NCBI RefSeq assembly: GCF_025917275.1
Contig: NZ_JAOSHO010000013.1
Span: 1 to 34,150 of the forward strand
Length of the DNA: 34,150 bases
Source of the DNA: Pseudomonas agronomica
GTDB lineage: Bacteria > Pseudomonadota > Gammaproteobacteria > Pseudomonadales > Pseudomonadaceae
Direction: 5' to 3'
The notes under the pieces are model-generated. The model was given only the letters and a program-made list of their open reading frames with translations, searched no databases and was not told the origin of the DNA. Within the stretch, counting starts at the first letter, position 1, and each line of letters starts with the position of its first letter. Made by a program: the position numbers and the translations under genes. Positions 18,872 to 27,913 of this stretch are shown here, one piece after another.

Positions 18872-19510
18872 TCAATCGTCGGATGTCTTGTGCTTGTATT
18901 CGCACAGATCTTCTATCCGGCAGCTTCCGCACCGGGGCTTGCGCGCCAGGCAGACGTAACGCCCATGGAGAATGAGCCAGTGGTGGGAGTCCAGGAGGTA
19001 TTCCCTGGGGACAAATTTCAACAGCTTTTTTTCCACCTCAACCACGTTTTTGCCGGGGGCCAGCCCTGTGCGGTTACTCACGCGGAAAATGTGCGTATCA
19101 ACCGCCATTGTCAGTTGACGAAATGCGGTGTTGAGCACCACGTTGGCGGTTTTACGCCCGACGCCTGGAAGGGCTTCAAGTTCTTCACGAGTCTGCGGGA
19201 TTTCACCGCCATGGCGCTCCATCAACAGGCGACAGGTTTCGATGACGTTTTTCGCCTTGCTGTTGAATAGCCCGATGGTCTTGATGTATTCGGACAGTCC
19301 TTCCACGCCCAGGGCATGGATCGCTTGCGGCGTATTGGCCACCGGGAACAATTTGGCCGTGGCCTTGTTGACGCCAACGTCGGTGGATTGGGCCGACAGA
19401 ATCACCGCAATCAGCAGTTCGAACGGAGAGGAGTAGGCCAGTTCGGTTTTCGGCTCCGGGTTGTCTTCATGAAAGCGACGAAATATTTCCAGGCGTTTTG
19501 CGGCGTTCAT
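18872..19510 (-). CDS. nth: Endonuclease III (Nth)
   Basis: A 212-residue DNA glycosylase/AP lyase that removes oxidised pyrimidines. The helix-hairpin-helix LPGVGRKTANVVL carries the catalytic Lys, AVDTHIFRV has the catalytic Asp, and the C-terminal [4Fe-4S] loop has the usual C-x6-C-x2-C-x5-C spacing (CLARKPRCGSCRIEDLC). The ATG overlaps the rnfE stop codon in ATGA, so it is the last gene of the rnf operon, an arrangement also known in E. coli (rsx-nth). Confidence 0.97.
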   Translation of the reverse strand: MNAAKRLEIFRRFHEDNPEPKTELAYSSPFELLIAVILSAQSTDVGVNKATAKLFPVANTPQAIHALGVEGLSEYIKTIGLFNSKAKNVIETCRLLMERHGGEIPQTREELEALPGVGRKTANVVLNTAFRQLTMAVDTHIFRVSNRTGLAPGKNVVEVEKKLLKFVPREYLLDSHHWLILHGRYVCLARKPRCGSCRIEDLCEYKHKTSDD

Positions 19511-20037
19511 GGGCGCGGCTTTTCCTCTAGGGATGAACGGGAGGGAGTGCAAGTCATGGCCTGATAGGCGGCGAGCAACAGGCCGAGCAGGATGAATCCG
19601 CCGGGGGCGAGCAGGGCCAATGGGACACCTGCGCCGATCATCTCTCGCAAAGCGCCCAGGCTGGAAATCAACAGGCCGAATTGTCCCGCCAGCCTGAGAT
19701 GAGCAAGCATGCGGGGTTCGATGATTGTCAGGTGTTCCAGTGCCACGCAGCTCAGCGCGATCCATCCGATATACAAGCTCAACGTGCCATACCGCTCCAG
19801 TATCCAGGCCTGTGCCAACAGGTCTGCGCAAGCGGCCATGGCTGCGGCCAGTATGATGGCTGCGAAAAGACGCTGGCAGGCTGTAAGGCGGGGCCTCAGC
19901 AAAGCCATTGTCAAACCGTGGGCGAAGCTGATCAGAACCCAGGTAAGCCATAGGACCAGCGCATTGACCAGCGAGTCGCTGGCACCCACCAGGGGAACGA
20001 GGACCAGGCCGCGGTGCCAGGACGCAGGCTTAATCAT
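19507..20037 (-). CDS. rnfE: Divergent RnfE/RsxE membrane subunit
   Basis: A 176-residue membrane protein with about five or six hydrophobic segments. The SLGALREMIGAGVPLALLAPGG region matches the SLREIIG...PPGAF region of RnfE/RsxE, and SDSLVNALVLWL matches the first helix. The usual LLGLCP motif near the N-terminus is missing; a single Cys (C97 in WIALSCVALEH) remains where the second cluster cysteine is expected. It is also about 50 residues shorter than E. coli RsxE. It overlaps rnfG by 8 bases and nth by 4. Identification relies partly on context. Confidence 0.8.
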   Translation of the reverse strand: MIKPASWHRGLVLVPLVGASDSLVNALVLWLTWVLISFAHGLTMALLRPRLTACQRLFAAIILAAAMAACADLLAQAWILERYGTLSLYIGWIALSCVALEHLTIIEPRMLAHLRLAGQFGLLISSLGALREMIGAGVPLALLAPGGFILLGLLLAAYQAMTCTPSRSSLEEKPRP

Positions 20038-20641
20038 GGACGTTCGCTCCGGTCAGTTGGGCCGTATGCTCATCGAAGTAGCGCAACGCATCGTGGACAG
20101 CCTGAAGCACCGCCCTGGACGTCACCGTCGCGCCAGCCAACTGATCGAATTGGCCCTGGTCCTTCTTCAAGGCCCAACCTTCATCCGTGGGCGCCTGGCG
20201 CGACTTGCCTTGGAACATCTGTAGCCAGCTGTTCGGCCAACCGGCGATTGCCGCACCCAGGCCAGGCGTTTCCGACTGACGCAGGGTTTTTACGCCCAGC
20301 AGCCGGCCGGTCGGGTCGATGGCGACCAGTAATTCGATGCTTCCTTCATAGCCCACTGCCTGACTGCGCAAGAGCACAGCCATGGGCTGGCCGCCGCGGG
20401 TCGCCAGGAAGCCGTCCAGCAGCGTGCTGTGGGGCAATGTCACCGGCGCCGCGACAACCGACCGCGCCAAGGGCTGGTTGTCATACTGGCCGCTTGGCAA
20501 CACGTCTAGCAGGGTTGTGTTGGCGATCGCCTGTCGCTGGGCTTCGATGCGCCCGGCGGTGTTGATCTGCACAACGTACGTGACGCCAACACCGAGGCCG
20601 GCCAGCAATGTCAGGATCGCAACGCCCGCAGTTTTCTTCAT
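20030..20641 (-). CDS. rnfG: RnfG/RsxG, FMN-carrying subunit
   Basis: A 203-residue protein with one N-terminal membrane helix (about 5-27) and a periplasmic FMN-binding domain. The flavinylation motif reads DQLAGATVTS (acceptor Thr172), so the usual Ser or Thr before GAT is Ala. ETPGLGAAI is the family's second landmark. The start [10 protein letters not shown] overlaps the rnfD stop by 4 bases; the longer open frame upstream is rnfD in another frame. Attachment of FMN would need ApbE (flavin transferase), which is not in this window. Confidence 0.9.
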   Translation of the reverse strand: MKKTAGVAILTLLAGLGVGVTYVVQINTAGRIEAQRQAIANTTLLDVLPSGQYDNQPLARSVVAAPVTLPHSTLLDGFLATRGGQPMAVLLRSQAVGYEGSIELLVAIDPTGRLLGVKTLRQSETPGLGAAIAGWPNSWLQMFQGKSRQAPTDEGWALKKDQGQFDQLAGATVTSRAVLQAVHDALRYFDEHTAQLTGANVHD

Positions 20642-21624
20642 GCCAGCGACCGCCTTTGCCGCGCCTCGACGAAGCGGTCCAGCGCCGGGACACCGAGGTT
20701 CATCAACAGCACCGCAAACGCCACGCCATCCGGGAAGCCGCCCCAGGTGCGAATCAGATAGACCAGCAACCCCGCGCCTGCGCCGAACAACAATCGCGCA
20801 AGCGGCGCCCTGGCCCCGGACACGGGTTCGGTCACGATAAAAAACGCGCCCAGCATGGTCGCGCCGGTCAGCAGATGAAACAGCGGCGAGCCGTGGGAGT
20901 CGGAGCCAGACCCGTTCCAGCACAACAGGCTCACAGTAAACAGGCTGACAAGCATGCCCACCGGGGCGTGCCAACTGAACACGCGTTGTTGCAGCAGAAA
21001 CAGGCCGCCAGCGAGGAAGGCGAGGTTGACCCACTCGACACCACGCCCACCCCAACGACCGAACGCCGGGTCACTGGCAAACAGTTCGTCGTTGGTCAGG
21101 CTTCTATTGATTTTCAGGCTGTCCAGCGCAGTGGCGCCAGCCCATCCATCGGGCGCCTGGGCAATGCCAGCAACGTGCCGCAACCCATCGCCCAGGCCGA
21201 GGCCATGAAGCGTTGGCCATTGGCTCATGTGTTGGGGGAATGCCAACAGGACCAGGGCGTATCCCAGCATGGCCGGATTGAACGGATTGCTGCCGACCCC
21301 GCCCCACACATGTTTGCCAAACAACAAGGCGCAGGCGGTCGCTGTGACCGTCAGCCACCACGGGCAATAGGCCGGCAGGGCAACGGCCAGCAAGGTGGCG
21401 CTGACCATTGCGCTACCATCGCCCAGTGCCGGCTTGAGTGGTCGGCGTCGCAAACGCAGTACCAGGGCCTCGACCGCCAGCGCGGTGAGGCCGGACAGCA
21501 ACAGATTGAATATCACGCCCCAGCCATACACCCACATCAAGGCCAGCACGCCCGGCAGCGTTGCCAGTAATACCCGGCCCATCGCCTGTCGCAGTCGCTC
21601 ATCCAGCGGCTCAGGAAGCGGCAT
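20638..21624 (-). CDS. rnfD: RnfD/RsxD, membrane flavoprotein subunit
   Basis: A 328-residue integral membrane protein with eight or more hydrophobic helices. [12 protein letters not shown] and [20 protein letters not shown] are typical of RnfD/NqrB. The probable FMN attachment site is [10 protein letters not shown] (Thr165), again with Ala before GAT. It directly follows rnfB with a 14-base overlap; in normal rnf operons rnfC lies between these two genes, and there is no room for it here. Length is a little below E. coli RsxD. Confidence 0.93.
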   Translation of the reverse strand: MPLPEPLDERLRQAMGRVLLATLPGVLALMWVYGWGVIFNLLLSGLTALAVEALVLRLRRRPLKPALGDGSAMVSATLLAVALPAYCPWWLTVTATACALLFGKHVWGGVGSNPFNPAMLGYALVLLAFPQHMSQWPTLHGLGLGDGLRHVAGIAQAPDGWAGATALDSLKINRSLTNDELFASDPAFGRWGGRGVEWVNLAFLAGGLFLLQQRVFSWHAPVGMLVSLFTVSLLCWNGSGSDSHGSPLFHLLTGATMLGAFFIVTEPVSGARAPLARLLFGAGAGLLVYLIRTWGGFPDGVAFAVLLMNLGVPALDRFVEARQRRSLA

Positions 21625-22633
21625 GGGCGGCCACCTGCCGTTCGGCGTCTTCCACGGCTAGCTCCAGCGCTTTCAATTGCTCATCCGAAGCGGCGGCGGC
21701 CCGGGCCTTGGCGAGCTCGGCGCGACGCATCGCCAGTTGGATCTTGGCCCGCTTGAGATCGGCGTCGTTTACCGGCGCAGGAGCTGGCGCAGCGGCTGGC
21801 GGCGTAGTGCTTTCCAGTTGGGCCAGCGCCTGTTCCGCCGCTTCGAACTGGCGTTGCAGGACGATCAATTGCGATTGCTGCTCGAACGTGGGTGGATGGC
21901 CGAACGCTTTCAAGGATTTATTCAGTTGTGCCCGGCTCATGGCCAAGTCGATCTTGGCCTTCTTCAACGCGGCATCGGCACTGGCGGCTTTTTGCGCGCG
22001 CACTCGCTCCAGCGCGGCTTGCACCGGATCCAGGGGCTGGGATTGTGCTTGGGGTTGGGCCTGGGCGTTGCGCTGGACCCGCGCCAGGCGCTCGGCCTGA
22101 CGCTGTTCCTCTTCGCGACGCAGACGCGCGTTGCGCTGTTCGAAGCGCTGGCGGGCGTGGTTGCGCTTGGCGGCACGCGCCTGCAGCGCTTCGATGCTGA
22201 AGGCCAGGCCGCCAACGACCGGCAGCACGGTCTCCATCGGCAGTGGCCGCATTTCAATGCAGTCCACTGGGCAAGGCGCCACGCAAAGATCGCAGCCGGT
22301 GCATTCGTCGATGAGGACGGTGTGCATCAGTTTTGCCGCGCCGACAATCGCGTCCACCGGGCAGGCCTGGATGCATTTGGTGCAACCGATGCACTCGGCC
22401 TCACGGATAAAGGCGATCTGCGCCGGCGCGGGGCCGCGACTGGCATCCAGCTCCAGCACGGGCACCCTCATCAGCTCGGCCAGGGCCGCGATGGTTTCAA
22501 CGCCGCCGGGGGGGCATTTGTTGATCGGCTCGCCTTGGACGATGCCTTCGGCGTAGGGCTTGCAGCCGGGATGGCCGCATTTGCCGCATTGGGTCTGCGG
22601 CAGCAGGGCGTCGATACTTTGGATCAGGTTCAT
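21611..22633 (-). CDS. rnfB: RnfB-like polyferredoxin without membrane anchor, with long helical tail
   Basis: A 340-residue protein. It opens at once with the RnfB Fe-S domain: C16, C19, C24 and C40 ([15 protein letters not shown]), then two ferredoxin motifs [12 protein letters not shown] (81-92) and [12 protein letters not shown] (111-122). The roughly 30-residue membrane anchor that precedes this in RsxB/RnfB is absent. From about residue 150 it carries a 190-residue charged, Ala/Arg/Gln-rich helical extension in which the pattern LK[KR]AKI[DQ]LAM.RA.L occurs twice; such tails are known at the C-terminus of RnfC. The ATG overlaps the rnfA stop in ATGA. The reading frame is intact. Confidence 0.88.
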   Translation of the reverse strand: MNLIQSIDALLPQTQCGKCGHPGCKPYAEGIVQGEPINKCPPGGVETIAALAELMRVPVLELDASRGPAPAQIAFIREAECIGCTKCIQACPVDAIVGAAKLMHTVLIDECTGCDLCVAPCPVDCIEMRPLPMETVLPVVGGLAFSIEALQARAAKRNHARQRFEQRNARLRREEEQRQAERLARVQRNAQAQPQAQSQPLDPVQAALERVRAQKAASADAALKKAKIDLAMSRAQLNKSLKAFGHPPTFEQQSQLIVLQRQFEAAEQALAQLESTTPPAAAPAPAPVNDADLKRAKIQLAMRRAELAKARAAAASDEQLKALELAVEDAERQVAAHAAS

Positions 22634-23202
22634 GTCTTGACCAGCCCGCGTAATCCGAGGAAGGCCACCGCCATCAATCCGGCGCTGATCAACTGAATCG
22701 GCAGGCCCCGAAAGGGCAGGGGAATATCATTGTTGAAGGTACGCTGGCGCAAGTCGTCGAACAGACTCAGCACCCACCAGAAACCCAATCCGGCCCCCAG
22801 GCCGAAAGCCATTGCGGACCCCAGCCCCTGGTCACTCCGTCCGTTGAGCAACGCGACACCGAGGACACCGGCATTGCCGAGCAACAGCGGCCACAGGCCA
22901 TCGAACGGCAGTGAAGGCAGCCAGCGTGCCAGCAGTCGCAGCAACGGTGCGATCAGCAGCACGCTCAGCGGCATCCAGACGAATAACCGGAGCGATGTCA
23001 GGTTTGCCGGAGCCAACAGCCAGTCGTCGATCAGATAACCGAAGGTGCCGACGATCAGCATCAGGCATGCCGTCGCCAGACCCAAGGCGTGCACTTGGCG
23101 CCTACCCTCGGCCCCTAGCAGCGGATCGATGCCCAGCGGCCAATGCAACACAAAGTTGTTGATCAGGGCGGCGCTGAACAGGGAGAGGAGGATGTCGGTC
23201 AT
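22630..23202 (-). CDS. rnfA: Divergent RnfA/RsxA membrane subunit
   Basis: A 190-residue membrane protein with six predicted helices, the usual RnfA length. [11 protein letters not shown] near the start, GVLGVALLN in the middle and the closing [20 protein letters not shown] are clearly RnfA. The two conserved cysteines are replaced: LGLCP reads LGIDP (Asp26) and NCAVLG reads NAGVLG (Ala111). It is the first gene of the operon, starting 128 bases after metG and beyond the metG terminator, so the operon promoter should lie at about 23203-23280. Confidence 0.9.
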   Translation of the reverse strand: MTDILLSLFSAALINNFVLHWPLGIDPLLGAEGRRQVHALGLATACLMLIVGTFGYLIDDWLLAPANLTSLRLFVWMPLSVLLIAPLLRLLARWLPSLPFDGLWPLLLGNAGVLGVALLNGRSDQGLGSAMAFGLGAGLGFWWVLSLFDDLRQRTFNNDIPLPFRGLPIQLISAGLMAVAFLGLRGLVKT

Positions 23203-23274
23203 GGTCCGTTGGTAACGAGGAGCCCGTAAGAAGGTTAGGCATTATCCGGCACGCCGTGACGGTGGGCCAGATAT

Positions 23275-23310
23275 GAAAATCCCACAGTCGCTGGGAGGCG
23301 ACTGTGGGAT
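23275..23310 (-). terminator. Strong terminator of metG
   Basis: Arms 23279-23291 and 23298-23310 are perfect 13-base complements around a 6-base loop. Read on the minus strand, the hairpin is followed by TTTTC. It separates metG from the rnf operon. Confidence 0.88.
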
Positions 23311-23330
23311 CGGTGCCGTGCGCGATCGGT

Positions 23331-25376
23331 TTACTTGATCCGCTGGCCCGGCTTGGCGCCGCTGTCGGGGCTCAGCAGGTAGATTTCCTCACCGCCGGGA
23401 CCTGCCGCCATCACCATGCCCTCGGAGATACCAAAGCGCATTTTGCGCGGCTTGAGGTTGGCGATCATCATCGTCAACCGACCTTCAAGTTTGGCCGGAT
23501 CAGGGTAGGCGCTCTTGATGCCGGAGAACACGTTGCGCTGCTCATCGCCAATGTCCAGGGTCAGGCGCAACAGCTTGTCAGCGCCTTCGACGGCCTCGGC
23601 CTTGACGATCAGTGCCACGCGCAGGTCGACCGCGGCGAAAGCATCGAAGTCGATTTCCGGCGACAGCGGGTCCTTGGCCAACTCACCGTTGCCGCTCGGG
23701 CCGCCGGTGTCGGTCTGGCTGGCGGCCAGGTCTTCCTTGGAGGCATCGATCATGGCTTGGACCTTGGTGGCGTCGATGCGGGTCATCAACGGCTTGAACT
23801 CGTTCAGCTGATGGTTGCTCAGCAGGGTCTGGTGATCGTTCCAGGTCAACGGTGCAACATTGAGGAACGCCTCGGCGTCGGCGGCCAGCAACGGCAGCAC
23901 CGGCTTGAGGAAAATCACCAGTTGGCGGAACAGGTTGATGCCCAGGGCACAGATGGCCTGCACTTCGTCCTGCTTGCCTTCCTGCTTGGCCAGTGACCAC
24001 GGCGCCTTGTCGGCGATCCAGGCATTGGCACGGTCGGCCAGGGCCATGATCTCGCGCATGGCGCGGGCAAAGTCGCGGTTCTCGTAAGCGTCGGCGATGC
24101 TTGGCGCGGCGGCCAGGAAGGCGTCGGTCAGTTCCGGCGCGGCATTACCGGCGACCAGGACGCCGGCGTTGCCCTTGTGGATGAACCCGGCGCAACGGCT
24201 GGCAATGTTGACGACCTTGCCCACCAGGTCGGAATTGACCTTCTGCACGAAGTCCTCGAGGTTCAGGTCCAGGTCGTCGACGCCACGGCCGAGCTTGGCC
24301 GCGTAGTAGTAGCGCAGGTATTCCGGGGACAGGTGATCCAGGTAGGTGCGTGCCTTGATGAAGGTGCCGCGGGACTTGGACATCTTCTGGCCGTTGACGG
24401 TCAGGTAGCCGTGGACGTTGATGCCGGTCGGCTTGCGGAAGCCGGCGCCTTCGAGCATGGCCGGCCAGAACAGCGCGTGGAAGTTGACGATGTCCTTGCC
24501 GATGAAGTGGTAGACCTCGGCCGTCGAATCCTTGGCCCAGAACGCATCGAAGTCCAGCTCCGGGGTACGGTCGCAAAGGTTCTTGAAGCTCGCCATGTAG
24601 CCGATCGGCGCGTCCAGCCACACGTAGAAATACTTGCCGGGTTCGCCGGGGATTTCGAAGCCGAAGTAAGGCGCATCGCGGGAAATGTCCCACTCTTGCA
24701 GGCCGGAATCGAGCCACTCGGCGAGTTTGTTGGCGACTGCGTCCTGCAGCGTGCCACTGCGGGTCCAGGTCTGCAGCATCTGCTGGAAGTCAGGCAGCTT
24801 GAAGAAAAAGTGCTGGGAGTCCCTGAGCACCGGGGTGGCACCGGAAATCGCCGACTTCGGGTCTTTCAAGTCAGTCGGTGCGTAGGTGGCGCCGCATTTT
24901 TCGCAGTTGTCGCCGTACTGGTCTTCAGTGCCGCATTTCGGGCAGGTGCCCTTGATGAAGCGGTCGGCCAGGAACATCTTCTTTTCCGGGTCGAAATATT
25001 GGGTGACCGAACGGGTGGAGATATGCCCGGCATCACGCAGCTTCAGGTAGATCTGGCTCGACAACTCACGGTTTTCTTCGGCGTGAGTGGAGTGGAAGTT
25101 GTCGAAATCCACCAGGAACTCGGCAAAGTCGGCGCTGTGTTCAGCCTGGACATTGGCGATCAGTTGTTCCGGGGTAATGCCTTCCTTTTCCGCGCGCAGC
25201 ATGATGGCCGAACCGTGGGCGTCGTCGGCGCAGACATAAATACATTGGTTGCCGCGATGTTTCTGGAAGCGCGTCCACATATCGGTCTGGATGTATTCCA
25301 GCATATGGCCAAGGTGGATCGAACCATTGGCATAGGGCAGGGCGCTGGTGACGAGGATCTTGCGTGGCTCGGACAT
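23331..25376 (-). CDS. metG: Methionyl-tRNA synthetase MetG
   Basis: A 681-residue class I aminoacyl-tRNA synthetase. The HIGH signature appears as HLGH (21-24) and KMSKS is at 331-335. A zinc knuckle with four Cys (145, 148, 158, 161) is present in the connective domain. The C-terminal extension (from about 570) is the EMAP-type tRNA-binding domain found in dimeric MetG ([20 protein letters not shown]). It is divergent from apbC, as in other pseudomonads. Confidence 0.98.
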   Translation of the reverse strand: MSEPRKILVTSALPYANGSIHLGHMLEYIQTDMWTRFQKHRGNQCIYVCADDAHGSAIMLRAEKEGITPEQLIANVQAEHSADFAEFLVDFDNFHSTHAEENRELSSQIYLKLRDAGHISTRSVTQYFDPEKKMFLADRFIKGTCPKCGTEDQYGDNCEKCGATYAPTDLKDPKSAISGATPVLRDSQHFFFKLPDFQQMLQTWTRSGTLQDAVANKLAEWLDSGLQEWDISRDAPYFGFEIPGEPGKYFYVWLDAPIGYMASFKNLCDRTPELDFDAFWAKDSTAEVYHFIGKDIVNFHALFWPAMLEGAGFRKPTGINVHGYLTVNGQKMSKSRGTFIKARTYLDHLSPEYLRYYYAAKLGRGVDDLDLNLEDFVQKVNSDLVGKVVNIASRCAGFIHKGNAGVLVAGNAAPELTDAFLAAAPSIADAYENRDFARAMREIMALADRANAWIADKAPWSLAKQEGKQDEVQAICALGINLFRQLVIFLKPVLPLLAADAEAFLNVAPLTWNDHQTLLSNHQLNEFKPLMTRIDATKVQAMIDASKEDLAASQTDTGGPSGNGELAKDPLSPEIDFDAFAAVDLRVALIVKAEAVEGADKLLRLTLDIGDEQRNVFSGIKSAYPDPAKLEGRLTMMIANLKPRKMRFGISEGMVMAAGPGGEEIYLLSPDSGAKPGQRIK

Positions 25377-25752
25377 GGGGCTCGGCTACTTGATGAAACG
25401 GAGGTCGGCCACTATAAAGCGCCGGGAAATATATTTCACCCCGCCGACCTGTTTCCCGCCGAAACCGTGGCTTGTAATTGGATGGACTCGCCCAAGCCGA
25501 GGCGTCTGTAGGAGCTGGCGAAGCCTGCGATCTTTTGACTTTTATTTTCGCTTGAGACTCAGTTGCAGGGGGAAAGATCGCAGCCTCGTTGCACTCGGCA
25601 GCTCCTACGCAGCTCCTACGCAGCTCCTACGCAGCTTCTACACAGCGCCTACAGGGGGAGCGGGAGCGTTAACGGTCCTAATCGGGTCGCCACGAAAGCA
25701 TGCGCGGCGTAGGATAGCGGCCTGTTTTCAAGTCTTGCTATCGGAGTTGCCC
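25377..25752. other. Intergenic region between metG and apbC
   Basis: About 375 bases. It holds the metG promoter side, an REP pair and an 11-bp tandem array derived from the REP end (25600-25654). The apbC promoter should lie at about 25655-25740. No gene is supported. Confidence 0.6.
25507..25654. repeat. REP pair with an 11-bp tandem array at one end
   Basis: The left arm is CTGTAGGAGCTGGCGAAGCC and onward to GCGATCTTTT (25507-25537). The right arm starts AAAGATCGCAGCCTCG (25574) and ends in CAGCTCCTACG. That last 11-mer is repeated: units start at 25600, 25611, 25622, 25633 and 25644. Units 1-3 are identical; unit 4 (CAGCTTCTACA) and unit 5 (CAGCGCCTACA) have diverged. Confidence 0.88.
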
Positions 25753-26847
25753 ATGAGCGCCGTCAATCGCGCAGCGGTGGAAACCGTCCTTCGCCAGTAC
25801 ACCGACCCCTACCTGAACCAGGATCCGGTCAGCGCCGGGTGCGTGCGCGCCATCGATATCCAGGGCGATCGCGTCAGCGTCCAGCTGGAAATCGGCTATG
25901 CCGCCGATCTGTTCAAGAACGGTTGGGCGCAAATGCTGCAGATGGCGATCGAAGGCCTGGACGGCGTGGCCGCCGCCAAAGTCGAGATCAACAGCGTGAT
26001 CGCCGCGCACAAGGCCCAGGCCCAGGTGCCGGGGCTGGCGAACGTCAAGAACGTGATTGCGGTGGCGTCGGGCAAGGGCGGGGTGGGCAAGTCCACCACC
26101 GCCGCCAACCTGGCGCTGGCGCTTGCCCGCGAAGGCGCAAAGGTGGGGATTCTCGACGCGGACATCTACGGGCCGAGCCAGGGCATCATGTTTGGTATTG
26201 CCGAGGGCACCCGGCCGCAGATCAAGGATCAGAAATGGTTCGTGCCGCTGCAATCCCACGGCGTTGAAGTCATGTCCATGGCGTTCCTGACCGACGACAA
26301 CACGCCGATGGTCTGGCGCGGGCCGATGGTGTCCGGGGCGTTGCTGCAACTGGTCACGCAAACAGCCTGGGGCGACCTGGATTACCTGGTGATCGACATG
26401 CCGCCGGGCACCGGCGATATCCAGCTGACCCTGGCGCAGAAAGTCCCGGTGGCCGGCGCGGTGATTGTCACCACGCCCCAGGACCTGGCCTTGTTGGACG
26501 CGCGCAAGGGCGTGGAGATGTTCCGCAAGGTGAACATCCCGGTGCTGGGCGTGGTGGAAAACATGGCCGTGCACATCTGCTCGAACTGCGGGCACGCCGA
26601 GCACCTGTTCGGCGAAGGTGGCGGGGAAAAACTGGCGACCCAGTATGGCGTCGAGCTGTTGGCCTCGCTGCCGCTGTCGATGGTGATCCGTGAACAGGCC
26701 GACGGCGGCAAGCCGACCGTCATCGCCGAGCCGGACAGCCAGATCGCCATGGTCTACCAGGAACTGGCCCGCCACGTCGGCGCGCGGATCGTGTTGCAGG
26801 AAGCCGCGTCACCGGCGATGCCGAACATCACCATCAGCGACGATTGA
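25753..26847 (+). CDS. apbC: ApbC/Mrp P-loop Fe-S cluster carrier
   Basis: A 364-residue Mrp/NBP35-family ATPase that carries Fe-S clusters to target proteins. An N-terminal DUF59/MIP18-like domain (1-90) is followed by the deviant Walker A GKGGVGKST (107-115), DADIYGPSQG, DMPPGTGD and the cluster-binding CSNC (C276, C279). The ATG has GGAG six bases upstream; the frame is open to the left but the extension has no family resemblance and runs through REP DNA. It lies opposite metG. Confidence 0.96.
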   Translation: MSAVNRAAVETVLRQYTDPYLNQDPVSAGCVRAIDIQGDRVSVQLEIGYAADLFKNGWAQMLQMAIEGLDGVAAAKVEINSVIAAHKAQAQVPGLANVKNVIAVASGKGGVGKSTTAANLALALAREGAKVGILDADIYGPSQGIMFGIAEGTRPQIKDQKWFVPLQSHGVEVMSMAFLTDDNTPMVWRGPMVSGALLQLVTQTAWGDLDYLVIDMPPGTGDIQLTLAQKVPVAGAVIVTTPQDLALLDARKGVEMFRKVNIPVLGVVENMAVHICSNCGHAEHLFGEGGGEKLATQYGVELLASLPLSMVIREQADGGKPTVIAEPDSQIAMVYQELARHVGARIVLQEAASPAMPNITISDD

Positions 26848-26867
26848 TACTTTGAAACACAATCCCC

Positions 26868-26971
26868 TGTGGGAGCGAGCTTGCTCCGGGCGGCGATCCG
26901 ACGATAGCGGCCTGACATTCAACATTGATTCAAGTTGACCCGGCGCCATCGCGAGCAAGCTCGCTCCCACA
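26868..26971. repeat. REP doublet, one arm degenerate
   Basis: TGTGGGAGCGAGCTTGCTC at 26868-26886 faces GCGAGCAAGCTCGCTCCCAC ending at 26970-26971. The left arm diverges after 19 bases, unlike the near-perfect copies at 10604 and 31524. It fills the gap between the convergent apbC and dehydrogenase genes. Confidence 0.88.
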
Positions 26972-26989
26972 TTGATTGTGTGCAGTCCC

Positions 26990-27748
26990 TTAGATCCGCA
27001 TCCCACCGTCCATCTCCAGGATCCGACCGGTGTAGTAGTCGTTCTCGAAGATATAGGCAGCCGAATGGGCAATTTCCTCGGGTTTGCCCATGCGCTTGAG
27101 CGGGATCGCCGAGGTCATTCTTTCCAGGGCGTCGGGTTTCATGCCCAGGGTCATTTCGGTCTCGATGAAACCGGGTGCAATGCCTGCCACGCGGATGCCG
27201 TAGCGCGCCAGTTCCTTGGCCCAGGTCACAGTGGCGGCGGCGACGCCAGCCTTGGCGGCGGAGTAATTGGTCTGGCCGATATTGCCCGCGCGGGAGATCG
27301 ACGAGATATTGATGATCGCGCCGCTGTTCTTCAGCTCGACCATTTTTGCCGCCACTTCACGGGTGCACAGGAATACACCGGTGAGGTTGACGTCGATCAC
27401 GGCTTGCCATTGGGCCAGGCTCATCTTGGTCATTTCGCCGTCCTTGACCTTGAGTAGCAGCCCATCGCGCAAGATGCCGGCGTTGTTGATCAGGCCATGT
27501 ATCGCGCCGAAATCTTCAGCCACCCGGGCAACCATGTCGCTGACCTGCTCCTCGTTCGCCACGTTGCACATATAGGAACGGGCCTCGACACCCTTGGCGG
27601 CACACGCGGCGACCGCCTGGTCGAGTTTTTCCTGATTGAGGTCAACCAGGGCGAGCTTTGCGCCCCGGCCAGCCAGATACTCCGACATGGAACGGCCCAG
27701 GCCCTGGCAACCGCCAGTGATAATGATTACTTTGTCGGTGAGTTGCAT
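26990..27748 (-). CDS. Short-chain dehydrogenase/reductase, FabG-like
   Basis: A 252-residue classical SDR. The cofactor loop is TGGCQGLG (11-18), followed by NNAG (89-92), the catalytic Ser in INISS (149/150), and Tyr162 and Lys166 in NYSAAKAG. The acidic residue at the end of the second strand (LVDLN) favours NAD(H). The C-terminal [15 protein letters not shown] is FabG-like. The start chosen (MQLTDKVI) fits the family and has GGGG about seven bases upstream; the frame is open for 39 more codons. A single-gene unit; the substrate cannot be told from sequence. Confidence 0.92.
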   Translation of the reverse strand: MQLTDKVIIITGGCQGLGRSMSEYLAGRGAKLALVDLNQEKLDQAVAACAAKGVEARSYMCNVANEEQVSDMVARVAEDFGAIHGLINNAGILRDGLLLKVKDGEMTKMSLAQWQAVIDVNLTGVFLCTREVAAKMVELKNSGAIINISSISRAGNIGQTNYSAAKAGVAAATVTWAKELARYGIRVAGIAPGFIETEMTLGMKPDALERMTSAIPLKRMGKPEEIAHSAAYIFENDYYTGRILEMDGGMRI

Positions 27749-27913
27749 TCGCATGCCCCGGTGGCAGAACGGTGGAGGGATTTCCTTCATGGAGGCCTCT
27801 CGATCTGCGACGGTGTAGCCCGGCTGCACATGAGAACTGCCCCGACGGCGCACTGAAACATTCATCAGTCGCCTGACCGTTTTCTAGACGGATTTCTTCA
27901 AAGGAGTCATAAA

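Noticed and set aside
21600..21630. Possible frameshift or deletion scar hiding rnfC between rnfB and rnfD
   Set aside because: Both genes are intact and overlap by 14 bases, and no RnfC-like segment is readable in any frame.
25600..25654. Possible CRISPR-like array
   Set aside because: The 11-bp units are directly adjacent with no spacers and derive from an REP end.
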